From NCBI GenBank assembly GCA_014523665.1, contig JAATVR010000610.1:1-14057 (forward strand): a stretch of 14,057 nucleotides of DNA. The letters are read 5' to 3'. The notes below the pieces were generated by a model. The model searched no databases. It saw only the letters and a program-made list of their open reading frames with translations, and was not told where the DNA came from. Positions 7,664-14,057 of this stretch are shown piece after piece; position 1 is the first letter of the stretch, and every line of letters begins with the position of its first letter. A program made the position numbers and the translations under genes. Source of the DNA: Nitrososphaerales archaeon TH526 (GTDB lineage: Archaea > Thermoproteota > Nitrososphaeria > Nitrososphaerales > Nitrososphaeraceae).

Positions 7664-8309
7664 GTTCACAGGATAGCGGAACGACTTGTTATCATCACCT
7701 AAATCTATCGTATTGTGGTGCGCACCATTATGTAGTTCCTGATAATGTTATGAAACATTAAATTAATTCCTCAATGTGTCGATGATTTATCAAACTTTCA
7801 AATTTGAATATTACACAACAACTTCATTGTACGCCAAATGATCCAATCAATATCATTTTCGAGAATACGGGTATACAGGACGTTGGAAGGGGAGTTACTG
7901 AGAATATTGTGTAAAAGATCTCGCTGGTTGGCCACAGTTCAGTCTATAGCTATCAATATTGTAATGAATGAAACCCGTAGCCTTTCAAACGACGTTGTAA
8001 ATTTGGAAATAGAGAAAATTGGAATTGGAAGATATTCTCATGCTGCAGAATGTTCAACTACTCTATCTTGGACAAACCTTCAGGCAATATCAAGACACTA
8101 ACGATAGCAAGAAAATACAACTATTGAAAATGAACAGACAACTAACCATTCATTGTGCTAAATCGAAATCAGACAAGGCATTAGACTGAGATATATTTTG
8201 ACAGGTCATAATGCCATAATGCTAGCAATGCTAGCAATGCTAGCGCATACGACATTGAATGAGTTATGGACAGAACCTCACGTATTATGGAAAACAACGA
8301 ATGATAGTT
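7664..8309. other. Spacer with possible decayed frames, hairpins and a short repeat
   Basis: No firm gene. A 12-bp palindrome TGGTGCGCACCA lies at 7716-7727 and a 7-bp-stem hairpin TAATGTT/AACATTA at 7743-7760. On the plus strand 7804-7914 reads TPNDPINIIFENTGIQDVGR before a TAA, and DLAGWPQFS follows in another frame. A DPINIIF...GW pattern recalls LssY-C-type domains, so this could be a broken relic, but the support is thin. A 49-aa frame at 8040-8189 (plus) and an 87-aa frame at 7838-8101 look unconvincing. Confidence 0.35.
8218..8244. repeat. Tandem repeat, 9-bp unit, 3 copies
   Basis: AATGCTAGC is repeated three times without change at 8218, 8227 and 8236, in non-coding sequence. Each unit contains the palindrome GCTAGC. 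Confidence 0.9.
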
Positions 8310-8534
8310 TCAGGAATCCGACCACTCGAACTGTTGTTTTATCCGTTCGATACAAGAATTAGTGGTTCGAACAATGTCACTATTGTGAGATAGACTCAAA
8401 ATTTCAAACATGCATGGTAAAGATTTGTGCCCGAAATCTTCCAATTGATGCAACAATAAACTGGTTTCATCGGCACTAGGACTTGTCAGTATTTTACCTT
8501 GTAAAACTTTCATATGTTCTTCTTCAGTTGACAT
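8310..8534 (-). CDS. Small acidic helical protein, 74 aa, function unknown
   Basis: ATG at 8534 to the stop at 8310-8312. The protein is predicted mostly helical: MSTEEEHMKVLQGKILTSPS, then a Leu-rich helix (TSLLLHQLEDFGHKSL) and a second helix (NSCIERIKQQFEW). A purine-rich AAGGGA lies about 12 nt upstream of the ATG and a TATA-like CTTAAAT about 30-35 nt upstream, both modest support. The composition (acidic, few rare residues) is like a real small archaeal protein. No family is recognised, although helix-turn-helix pairs of this length recall a single HEAT-like repeat. Confidence 0.5.
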   Translation of the reverse strand: MSTEEEHMKVLQGKILTSPSADETSLLLHQLEDFGHKSLPCMFEILSLSHNSDIVRTTNSCIERIKQQFEWSDS

Positions 8535-8886
8535 TTAATACTACTTCCCTTCATGTGGCATTTAAGTAGTTTGTAGTCGCGCAGGAGCTGCACCAAATTT
8601 TTGGATCTTTTTAAACACGAGTGTAACAACCATTTCAATTTATTTATGCTCGTTCGAGACTTGGCTTAAGGGAGGTTCTCCCCCCTTTACTGAGCCAGAC
8701 TGATTAAATATGCGTCATTTCAGATGGTTTTTGCGGTTACCATTCTGTCTCCTCCCAAAAATTTAAGGCGACGGGATATGAGTGGAAATAGAATGAAGTG
8801 CTCCGCTAAGCGATGGCCCTAATGAAGAACAATATAGCACCGCCTGGAATCTGTCAGCGTCCTGTAGTGAAGGGCACTATTGTTAG
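8535..8886. other. Spacer with a strong GC-rich hairpin
   Basis: The notable element is AAGGGAGG (8668-8675) / CCCCCCTT (8680-8687), an 8-bp stem with one mismatch and a 4-nt loop, flanked by GGCT (8663-8666) and AGCC (8693-8696), which can extend it with an internal bulge. It could be a structured RNA or transcription-termination element. A minus-strand GGGAGGAG followed by an 8-codon frame (ATG at about 8743) looks like a Shine-Dalgarno without a gene. No other coding signal is seen. Confidence 0.4.
8663..8696. other. Inverted repeat / RNA hairpin
   Basis: The core stem pairs 8668-8675 with 8680-8687 (A73/C82 mismatch); outer arms GGCT and AGCC also pair. There is no clear T-tract on either side. 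Function is unassigned. Confidence 0.5.
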
Positions 8887-9093
8887 TTACATGGAATTAT
8901 TCTCTGTATTTTGTCCGCCTAGAAATTCGTCGTCGGCGTAGTTCTCACTCTTGTGAAGTCCCCTTGTGATCTGTTTCTGTGGGACCGAAAAGGCATCCAT
9001 CTCATAGACTAATTTCAAGCCCTTCATATAGCCACGAAGAGTTGATTCTGTAATCTCATTACCGATTATCTCAATCCTTGTGGTTTGGACCAA
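8887..9093 (-). CDS. Possible small protein, 68 aa or shorter
   Basis: Open frame from a TTG at 9093 (stop two codons upstream) to TAA at 8887-8889. The sequence reads protein-like: TRIEIIGNEITESTLRGYMK, then LVYEMDAFSVPQKQITRGLH and an acidic Asn-rich end. No ATG is available except internal Met23. A neighbouring frame starting ATG at 9106 or 9118 (MSRTMIVKFGPN) could have been its original N-terminus if a frameshift occurred near 9080. It may therefore be a real TTG-start gene or a broken one. No family is recognised. Confidence 0.35.
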   Translation of the reverse strand: MVQTTRIEIIGNEITESTLRGYMKGLKLVYEMDAFSVPQKQITRGLHKSENYADDEFLGGQNTENNSM

Positions 9094-9523
9094 ATTTGAC
9101 TATCATGGTACGGGACATCCGTTCTCGGATCTTTCCCTATTTGAAAGCACCTTGCATCTTTATTGTAATGTTGACTTACTCTCCAGATCAAAGTTGATAA
9201 TCTTTAGGAACTTATTTAATTTTGTAAGATACTTTTCTTAGGTCTTTTCGGCGTTAGTAAAAAATTCGAATAAATTGTAGTGGTTCTGATTCCTTTCCCT
9301 CGCCCAAATACAGAAGTCTCAATTCGTTCTCCCTCTCTTCGCTGGTCCATGAATCCTAATAGTGAACTAATTTACTGTTGGCCCAGTGATATGTGATCCA
9401 TTTTTGAACTTGGTTTTAGGCTTGTCTTACATAACAATATAATGTTCCTTTAATAGAGATCCATTCAAGAATATTTTGCTGAGATGTTTGCTATCAAGAT
9501 CTCTTGTAATATAGTTACTTGGA
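9094..9523. other. Spacer, one doubtful 44-aa minus-strand frame
   Basis: AT-rich, no recognised element. On the minus strand 9350-9216 encodes 44 residues from ATG, very basic (MDQRREGERIETSVFGRGKG, ending KRPKKSILQN). It has no visible promoter or homology clue. I see nothing else. Confidence 0.35.
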
Positions 9524-10678
9524 TTAATGCTTCATATCTTTGATGACTGGCCACTTTTCCTTACGCAGTGAGCCCATCACGTTCTTGTTCAGATTCAAAT
9601 GAGCCCGTACTAGCTCCGGGGGTGTTAAAGCCAGCCACTGGTTTAGTGAAACATCTTGAAAATGTGGACTTCGAAATATTTCAAGGAAACGTAGCGGCGT
9701 TTTGCCTATATTTTCAACATAGTGTCCATAAGCGAACGGAACGGTGCCCACATCCCCAGCTTGATAATTGAAAGTTCGTGCATTACCTTCTGACGCAAAC
9801 ACACCCATCCGTGCCCTTCCCTCAATGTAGTACTACCACTCTTCAGAGTTAGGATGCCAATGCATCTCCCGCATACCCCCAGGTTCGATCTCTACCAGCC
9901 CTGCTGCGATCGTCGATGCAGCAGGGAAGGTGGTTGAATCAACAATTCTTACTTTGCCTCCGCTCGTCTTCACTGACTGCTGCGTTGAGAAAGGATAGCT
10001 GAAAGATCGTTCCCCGTATGAATCACTTACCATGTCTGATGAGATAGATGGTGGAATCTCACCATGAAAGATATACCTTGTTCGATCGATGTCAGTTGGA
10101 AGATTGGCAAAATCAGTTTCTGAGACTCCAAAATTCTTTGCCAGCACCTCTTTCGGTGTATGTGCAAACCAATCTGTTAGCAGAAAAGTTGCATCTTCAG
10201 AAAAGGAACCGTCATCAAATACGAGAAGGAACTCGCAGCCTTCTTCCAATCCCTGAATCGAATGTGGAACCCCTGCGGGAAAGTTCCATAAATCCCCAAC
10301 TCCGACATCGTCAAGGAAATTGCGTCCGTCTTGGTCTACTGCGCTTATTCGAGCACGCCCATCGAGCATGTACGCCCATTCTGCCTGCTTATGCCAATGC
10401 AACTCTCGGATCCCACCTGGATTCAGACGCATGTTTACTCCAGCCAACGTGGTGGCTGCCGGCAACTCTCGCATAGTAACTTGACGTGCCCAGCCTGCAC
10501 CTTGGAGTCGATTGTGTGCCATGCCGAAAGAAAATTTCAAGTTGGGTAAGGTTCCGTGATCAGTTCTTGGCGGGGTAAGTACGTCTGGATTCTGTCGATC
10601 TAACTCTATGTTACGGGGGCCAGGATCAGTACCGCCTACGTTACCTTGGATAGGTTCAGGTGAAATCTCTGACTTCAA
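9524..10678 (-). pseudogene. oxdC: Oxalate decarboxylase (bicupin) interrupted by one in-frame TAG
   Basis: Oxalate decarboxylase converts oxalate to formate and CO2 with Mn. Reading through the stop gives 384 residues against 385 in B. subtilis OxdC, with matching motifs throughout. Cupin 1 has HWHKQAEW (H94, H96, E100) and VPHS (H139). The lid is SEDAT (residues 160-164), with the Glu needed for decarboxylase rather than oxidase activity. Cupin 2 has HWHPNSEEW (H273, H275, E280) and YGHYVENIG. The codon after EEW is TAG at 9835-9833, where OxdC has Gln (CAG), so one C-to-T change explains it. The 3' part remains open (YYIEGRARMGVFA to the end at 9524), with an ATG at 9808. The only usable start is TTG at 10678. 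GC is raised compared with the flanks, suggesting bacterial origin. It is probably a recent pseudogene; readthrough or two separate cupins are alternatives. Confidence 0.85.
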
Positions 10679-10865
10679 TTCAAGAGATAATACGAAGGTG
10701 AGGAAGGCATAATTTCGTATGAGGCGTGAATCTTGATGACAGCCAGCATATTTTGCGGTTTAGTACGATATTATTGTGTTCTTGATGGTACCATTTAACG
10801 GATAAGTCACATATTGTTGTTGCTTCTTCTATCAATTCGGATACATTTTAAGTTTCGCAAGCAAC
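10679..10865. other. Spacer upstream of the oxalate decarboxylase frame
   Basis: Contains GAAATTATG at about 10716-10708 on the minus strand, about 30-38 nt before the TTG, a possible TATA element for the oxdC frame, and a complementary pair AAGTT/AACTT around 10850-10868. I see no gene. Confidence 0.35.
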
Positions 10866-11024
10866 TTAAAAAACTTTTGACAGAATGTTAGTTAGGTGCA
10901 GTTGTTCGACATAGTAGTAGCCATCTTCCATCCCATTGACTGTCCGGAAAGGAGTCCATTGAGTTAAGGTCAAATAGTGGCTTTGATTCAGGGAGTTTTG
11001 TTGGGCTAAGACATTGTCTTTATT
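10866..11024 (-). pseudogene. Start-less open frame, likely gene tail
   Basis: After a TAG at 11027-11025 this frame stays open for 52 codons to TAA at 10868-10866. It reads like protein (VLAQQNSLNQSHYLTLTQW, then TPFRTVNGMEDGYYYVEQLH and LTNILSKVF). There is no ATG except internal Met32, and only a TTG could start a product (35 residues). It is probably the C-terminal stump of a lost gene. The frame before the TAG (up to 11324) passes through the 11-bp tandem array and does not look like protein. No family is recognised. Confidence 0.35.
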
Positions 11025-11414
11025 CTACTTTTGTTTAGTGTATAGATAAAGCACTGTGGGACTTGTATGGGACTTGTATGGGACTTGTATGGGACTTGTA
11101 TGGGACTTGCATGATGGTAAAAAGGCATCAGAAAATTGTCCATCTTGAATATTGCAGGTTTTTCTTGAGCTATTTCGGTACAATCGCCTCTGATCGTGTA
11201 GTTCTAGTGCCCTCAATTCCTTCACCTTCCTTGTATCGGATCGTTGGGTTATCGTTGGTATGGTTAGTTGTGTTACTCTCTCGAGTATTTGTGTGCGCAC
11301 ACGACCATTTGATGATGTTACCAAGTGTTACTGTTCATGATTTTGCCCTTCTCTAATGTCATGAATTTTGTCCAAGAATCAAATTGAATTGATTTAGAAT
11401 CAGAAATGATCATC
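11025..11414. other. Spacer carrying the 11-bp tandem array
   Basis: Long frames exist on both strands (minus 11324-11025, plus 11063-11356), but both run through the tandem array and have improbable composition, so I do not call genes. I see no RNA or mobile element. Confidence 0.45.
11057..11109. repeat. Tandem repeat, 11-bp unit, about 5 copies
   Basis: TGGGACTTGTA is repeated at 11057, 11068, 11079 and 11090, with a fifth, degenerate copy ending in TGCATG at 11101-11109. The first four copies are identical. Confidence 0.92.
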
Positions 11415-11576
11415 TTATCCTATCTGAATATTAGGAGACAATCTTCGCGCGAAAACTTGTAAAGAAGGAATATCAGTACCTTCTGGGTTTAAAAAATATC
11501 CTGGGACGGCAAAAAAGTAGGCGATGTATTCGTTGGTCAAAATTTTTTCCTTTAGAATGTTGTACCAGACTTTCAA
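11415..11576 (-). CDS. Possible 53-aa ORF or gene remnant
   Basis: From TTG at 11576 to TAA at 11417-11415; the frame is also open upstream to about 11630. The residues are protein-like: LKVWYNILKEKILTNEYIAY, FFAVPGYFLNPEGTDIP, then SLQVFARRLSPNIQIG. Codon third positions look typical of the window. There is no ATG and no clear promoter, so it may be the decayed end of a gene whose start is lost. No family is recognised. Confidence 0.35.
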   Translation of the reverse strand: MKVWYNILKEKILTNEYIAYFFAVPGYFLNPEGTDIPSLQVFARRLSPNIQIG

Positions 11577-11716
11577 ACAAAGGGACCAAAGGTGAGGCGT
11601 ACGTGAACGAGAAGTAAATAAGTTCTACTCATATACAAAATTAGTGAATCTGCATTTTCTTCACGGAATTGAAGATATTGAAAACCAGATTTCCTTTGTC
11701 ATAACAGAAAGGGAGG
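11577..11716. other. Short spacer
   Basis: A plus-strand frame, about 11604-11736, reads KLVNLHFLHGIEDIENQ then ISFVITEREDVIRK before TGA and overlaps the start of the solute-binding-protein relic. It has no ATG; its status is unclear. Confidence 0.3.
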
Positions 11717-11949
11717 ATGTCATCAGAAAATGAATCCGATCCCAAACATCAACTTATACTCCTTACTAAGGATAAGATGATTTCTACTATTCCATTTGGA
11801 GGATCTATACCAAGTATCCCTGGATATCCAGAGATTGCTCATATATTAGAGAAGTGTTAGATGCAGTTTACTATGATACATAGGATCCTAAGGCAGCATT
11901 AGACGATGCTGCTACAAAATCTGCAATTACATTGGGATGGAAATTATAA
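11717..11949 (+). pseudogene. C-terminal relic of an ABC-transporter solute-binding protein
   Basis: Two frames together read as the end of a family-1 extracellular solute-binding protein (sugar ABC uptake). The first (ATG 11717) gives STIPFGGSIPSIPGYPEIAH then ILEK and stops at TAG 11858-11860. Moving back one base near 11853 gives VLDAVYYDT, a TAG at 11881-11883, then DPKAALDDAATKSAITLGW to TAA at 11947-11949. The PxxPxYPEI...L...DPKxALxDAA arrangement is the usual C-terminus of these proteins. One 1-nt deletion and one nonsense codon have broken it; the ligand-binding body is absent from the window. An AGGGAGG directly precedes the ATG but is too close to be a normal ribosome-binding site. 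The family call rests on motif memory. Confidence 0.5.
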
Positions 11950-12169
11950 CTTAGATATTCTGGATTCCTTTGTTTTTGAGATTTGAAGAAGCGCAAACAG
12001 GATCTGTATTGAAACCAGCGATATATACCATTTATACGTATGTGTTGACAAATTTGTTATCAAATTAGAATGCGTCATGTACAATTAACACCTGTTAGCC
12101 AATGAGCATTCTACCATGTTAAGCCAATAGCAAAATTCTCTTTAACTTACACTATGGAGCGTAAGTTCT
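11950..12169. other. Spacer before the small-gene pair
   Basis: No gene is seen. It is AT-rich, with a partial inverted pair AGCCAATGAGCATT / AAGCCAATAG at 12098-12130, which is in fact a direct repeat of AGCCAAT. Confidence 0.4.
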
Positions 12170-12180
12170 TATATGTATAA
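12170..12180 (+). promoter_or_regulatory. TATA box for the 32-aa / zinc-ribbon gene pair
   Basis: TATATGTATAA is centred about 22 nt upstream of the ATG at 12197. No Shine-Dalgarno precedes that ATG, which fits a leaderless first gene. Confidence 0.45.
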
Positions 12181-12196
12181 CAACTACCTATAAATA

Positions 12197-12295
12197 ATGA
12201 GCAACAATCCAAAATTCATGGTTGATGCAAGCACCATAGTTGCAGTATTGCAAGGAAATATAACCAACGAACTCCTAGTGAGAGGGAAGCAGTAA
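12197..12295 (+). CDS. Very small protein, 32 aa
   Basis: ATG at 12197 to TAA at 12293-12295; its stop is one base before the ATG of the zinc-ribbon gene, which suggests translational coupling. The sequence (MSNNPKFMVDASTIVAVLQG, then NITNELLVRGKQ) looks like one amphipathic helix with a short polar lead. The TATA box spacing supports it. No family is recognised. It might be a leader peptide or a real small protein. Confidence 0.4.
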   Translation: MSNNPKFMVDASTIVAVLQGNITNELLVRGKQ

Positions 12296-12296
12296 A

Positions 12297-12467
12297 ATGG
12301 AAAAAGTATTTTCAATGCTAAGGTCATTTATTGACGGTAGTGGAAAGACGAAATTCTGTATAACTTGTGGTAACAAAGCTACACAGGAGGCATTATTCAC
12401 TGTAGGCGATGGAGTTATTCTAGTAGAAAAATACTGTGACGTATGTGCAGAAAAGGAAGTAAAGTAA
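12297..12467 (+). CDS. Small zinc-ribbon protein, 56 aa
   Basis: ATG at 12297 to TAA at 12465-12467, with a GAGGGA purine stretch about 10 nt upstream inside the preceding small gene. A zinc ribbon is formed by two CxxC knuckles, CITC (residues 21-24) and CDVC (47-50), with about 22 residues between them holding beta-hairpin-like sequence (TVGDGVILVEKY). A short basic helix precedes it (EKVFSMLRSFIDG). Such mini zinc ribbons are common in archaea, often nucleic-acid or protein binding; the partner is unknown. It overlaps the frame of the downstream ORF, so the gene might once have been longer. Confidence 0.65.
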   Translation: MEKVFSMLRSFIDGSGKTKFCITCGNKATQEALFTVGDGVILVEKYCDVCAEKEVK

Positions 12468-12496
12468 CTGCTTCCAAGGATCCTATAGAAGGAATT

Positions 12497-12781
12497 ATGC
12501 AGATCCAACAAGCATATGATGTGCTTGGGGTAACTGAAACTAAAATAAAGATGTTCAAGAAAGACAAGGAGTGCAGTAACACAATAAGGGAGACTAAATA
12601 TCACCATTACCACTTGGAAAGGGAAAATAGGTTTTCACTATCTTCACTAGTGTCCTATGCTAATCTAGGATTACAAGTCGCAGTTGTTGAAAAAGGCGGT
12701 GAGAGCTCTTTCATCTTCAAATATGTATTTTGTCCTTCCTTGCGTAGGCTTCTCTTGCTACATTTATGGCGCCTTTTCTGA
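12497..12781 (+). CDS. Possible 94-aa protein, convergent overlap with glutamate dehydrogenase
   Basis: ATG at 12497 follows AGAAGGA at a suitable distance; the frame is also open upstream to an ATG at 12443 inside the zinc-ribbon gene. It reads MQIQQAYDVLGVTETKIKMF, a His-rich stretch (KYHHYHLERENRF) and SLVSYANLGLQVAVVEKGGE. The last 22 codons overlap the 3' end of the dehydrogenase gene and look antisense-derived, so the true end of the protein may have been lost. A 1-nt shift near 12460 would fuse it to the zinc-ribbon protein. Real gene, broken gene or chance cannot be separated here. Confidence 0.35.
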   Translation: MQIQQAYDVLGVTETKIKMFKKDKECSNTIRETKYHHYHLERENRFSLSSLVSYANLGLQVAVVEKGGESSFIFKYVFCPSLRRLLLLHLWRLF

Positions 12782-14057
12782 GTAACATAGCTCTATATAC
12801 TACTTGTTTTGACAATTCGATAGCTATTTTTCTTGGATTGACGGATTCCAAATCTACCTCTTGAACCGGTCCTGTCTGCATTAACGCCTCTACCAGAACT
12901 TGTCTTATGTTTTTGGTTATCTTGTATCTGATAAGTTCAAACGCCTCTTTTTCGGTTCTCCCTTGATATTCTACAAAGGATCCTATAACACCACCTGCAT
13001 TAGCAAGGAAGTCAGGTATAATCAAGACTCCGTTTTTAATTAGGTACTCATCAGCGCTGGGAAGCGTTGGAATATTTGCAGCCTCTACTATGATCTTTAC
13101 ACCATGCTCAAATAGTTTCGAGGCGGTTTTGTTAGTTATAACTCCTCCCAAGGCTGCTGGAATGAATATATCAGTATCCACATCAAATATTTCCTCTTTA
13201 TCCCTAACATCGTATCGATGTGCGTGTGCACTATTGCTATTAGAATTGGAAGAGCGATGTTTAGAAGTAGAGGAGGAAGATGAAGTGAATTGGTCTCTAG
13301 ACAATTCAGATAGTCTTGCCTTTCCTTTCATATCCGACATTAATCTTGGAATATTTAGCCCATTCTTGTCATAAATGAAAGCAGAGACATCGCTCACTCC
13401 GACGACCTTAATCCTTGGTAAATCACCCAAGAATTTTGCAGTAAAAGATCCAACATTCCCAAAACCTTGTATTGTTACGGTTCTTTCTTGTCCTCCCTTT
13501 GTCCTGTCACCTAACTCTTTTAGCATAGAATGTACATGAGTCAGATCGGATGATGTTAGCCCGTCTAGCACTTTCAGAGATGCCTCTAATGCCACGCTTA
13601 CCCCATAACCAGTAGTTCCTAATTCATGTGGAATTCCACCCAGCTCAGATGGCTTGCCAGTGCAGGCTCGCATATCTCCTATCTCGTGTGCGAATACCGC
13701 CATATCTAACTCGGTGGTTCCGACATCAGTAGCAGCAATATACTGAGACGGACAGTACGGCTTGATCATTTTTGCAAAAGATTTCATCCATGACACTCTA
13801 TCCACTGCATCCGGATTTGCAACAATCCCTCCCTTTGCCCCTCCAAAAGGTAGCCCAGCGGCAGCACATTTCCAGGTCATGGTTCTTGCCAATCGGAACA
13901 CTTCTAGAGGGCTTACACTTTCTGCAAATCTTATTCCTCCTTTGCCTGGACCTGTAGATGTATTGTCAATTACCAAGATGCCCTTCATACCAGTATCTGG
14001 ATCGTAAACCTGCAGTACTTTTTCAGGGCCCCACTCATCCATCTCTTCCCATGCGGA
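12717..14057 (-). CDS. gdhA: Glutamate dehydrogenase (Glu/Leu/Phe/Val family), 5' end cut by window
   Basis: It interconverts glutamate and 2-oxoglutarate plus ammonium using NAD(P)H, linking nitrogen assimilation to the TCA cycle. The frame is open through the window edge (SAWEEMDEWGPEK), so the start lies beyond it; the Met at 14042 is internal. Numbering from that Met, the substrate domain has GPGKGG (31-36), PFGGAKGG with Lys70, and ATDVGT with Asp106. Also present are GGIPHELGTTG, the Rossmann GFGNVG (193-198) and LANAGGVIGSF. Two insertions are unusual: about residues 164-186 before the Rossmann strand, and a Ser/Asn/His-rich run at about 253-276 (TSSSSSTSKHRSSNSNSNS). The enzyme is otherwise complete, ending YARKDKIHI. 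Family members are hexameric and cytoplasmic. Which cofactor it prefers cannot be judged safely. Confidence 0.9.
   Translation of the reverse strand, partial: SAWEEMDEWGPEKVLQVYDPDTGMKGILVIDNTSTGPGKGGIRFAESVSPLEVFRLARTMTWKCAAAGLPFGGAKGGIVANPDAVDRVSWMKSFAKMIKPYCPSQYIAATDVGTTELDMAVFAHEIGDMRACTGKPSELGGIPHELGTTGYGVSVALEASLKVLDGLTSSDLTHVHSMLKELGDRTKGGQERTVTIQGFGNVGSFTAKFLGDLPRIKVVGVSDVSAFIYDKNGLNIPRLMSDMKGKARLSELSRDQFTSSSSSTSKHRSSNSNSNSAHAHRYDVRDKEEIFDVDTDIFIPAALGGVITNKTASKLFEHGVKIIVEAANIPTLPSADEYLIKNGVLIIPDFLANAGGVIGSFVEYQGRTEKEAFELIRYKITKNIRQVLVEALMQTGPVQEVDLESVNPRKIAIELSKQVVYRAMLLRKGAINVAREAYARKDKIHI

Noticed and set aside
7838..8101. 87-aa plus-strand frame
   Set aside because: Composition is not convincing and another frame over the first part (7804-7914) looks more protein-like; kept only as a possible decayed region.
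9830..9838. TAG in oxdC as a pyrrolysine codon
   Set aside because: The homologous position is Gln in OxdC, no pyrrolysine genes are visible, and this type of archaeon is not known to use it. A mutation is simpler.
10048..10549. Plus-strand frames of 142 and 72 aa over oxdC
   Set aside because: Antisense to the clear bicupin frame.
7336..11109. Short repeats as a CRISPR array
   Set aside because: Units are 8-11 bp and directly tandem with no spacers; no cas-like gene is nearby.
11025..11356. Overlapping 99-aa (minus) and 97-aa (plus) frames
   Set aside because: Both depend on the 11-bp tandem array and have no recognisable or natural-looking protein sequence.
13090..14007. Plus-strand frames across glutamate dehydrogenase
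   Set aside because: Antisense shadows of a gene with complete family motifs.
1..14057. tRNA, rRNA, transposase or integrase genes
   Set aside because: None could be read on either strand; no long terminal inverted repeats or target duplications were seen around the decayed genes.

Overview
The window most likely comes from a soil ammonia-oxidising archaeon (Nitrososphaeria, formerly Thaumarchaeota; a Nitrosocosmicus-like genome would fit). Supporting signs are an AT-rich background with low coding density; starts placed about 22-27 nt downstream of TATA boxes with little or no leader; a glutamate dehydrogenase of the thaumarchaeal type; and a secreted YVTN beta-propeller protein with one C-terminal membrane anchor and a cytoplasmic helical tail. 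The taxonomic call is an inference from protein style. No rRNA, tRNA or other marker is present.

Layout. 1-780 holds the tail of a possible zinc-finger ORF and AT-rich spacer. 781-2607 is a two-gene unit richer in GC than its surroundings: a gingipain-like (C25, caspase-fold) cysteine peptidase without a signal peptide, and an 85-residue small beta-rich protein. 3233-4066 is a staphylococcal-nuclease-type nuclease with all key catalytic residues. 4845-5003 is a 52-residue single-span membrane protein. On the minus strand, 5169-7166 is the beta-propeller surface protein, and 4990-5168 still encodes the in-frame but now disrupted continuation of its tail. 7440-7663 (minus) is a decayed second copy of the nuclease C-terminus. 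7664-9523 is mostly spacer with a few small or doubtful ORFs. 9524-10678 (minus) is a full-length oxalate decarboxylase frame interrupted by one amber codon. 10679-12196 is spacer with tandem repeats, start-less open frames and a broken sugar-ABC-transporter solute-binding-protein remnant. 12197-12781 holds a pair of tiny genes (32 aa, and a 56-aa zinc-ribbon) and a further small ORF. 12717-14057 (minus) is glutamate dehydrogenase, cut by the window edge.

The genes do not form one pathway. Glutamate dehydrogenase is core nitrogen/carbon metabolism; the rest is accessory. Two themes stand out. One is the compact peptidase/small-beta-protein pair, a candidate uncharacterised two-gene system. 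The other is active gene decay: at least four protein-coding relics can be read in detail (nuclease copy, propeller tail, oxalate decarboxylase, solute-binding protein), together with four short tandem repeats of 8-11 bp units. This looks like a genomic region where acquired genes arrive, duplicate and erode.
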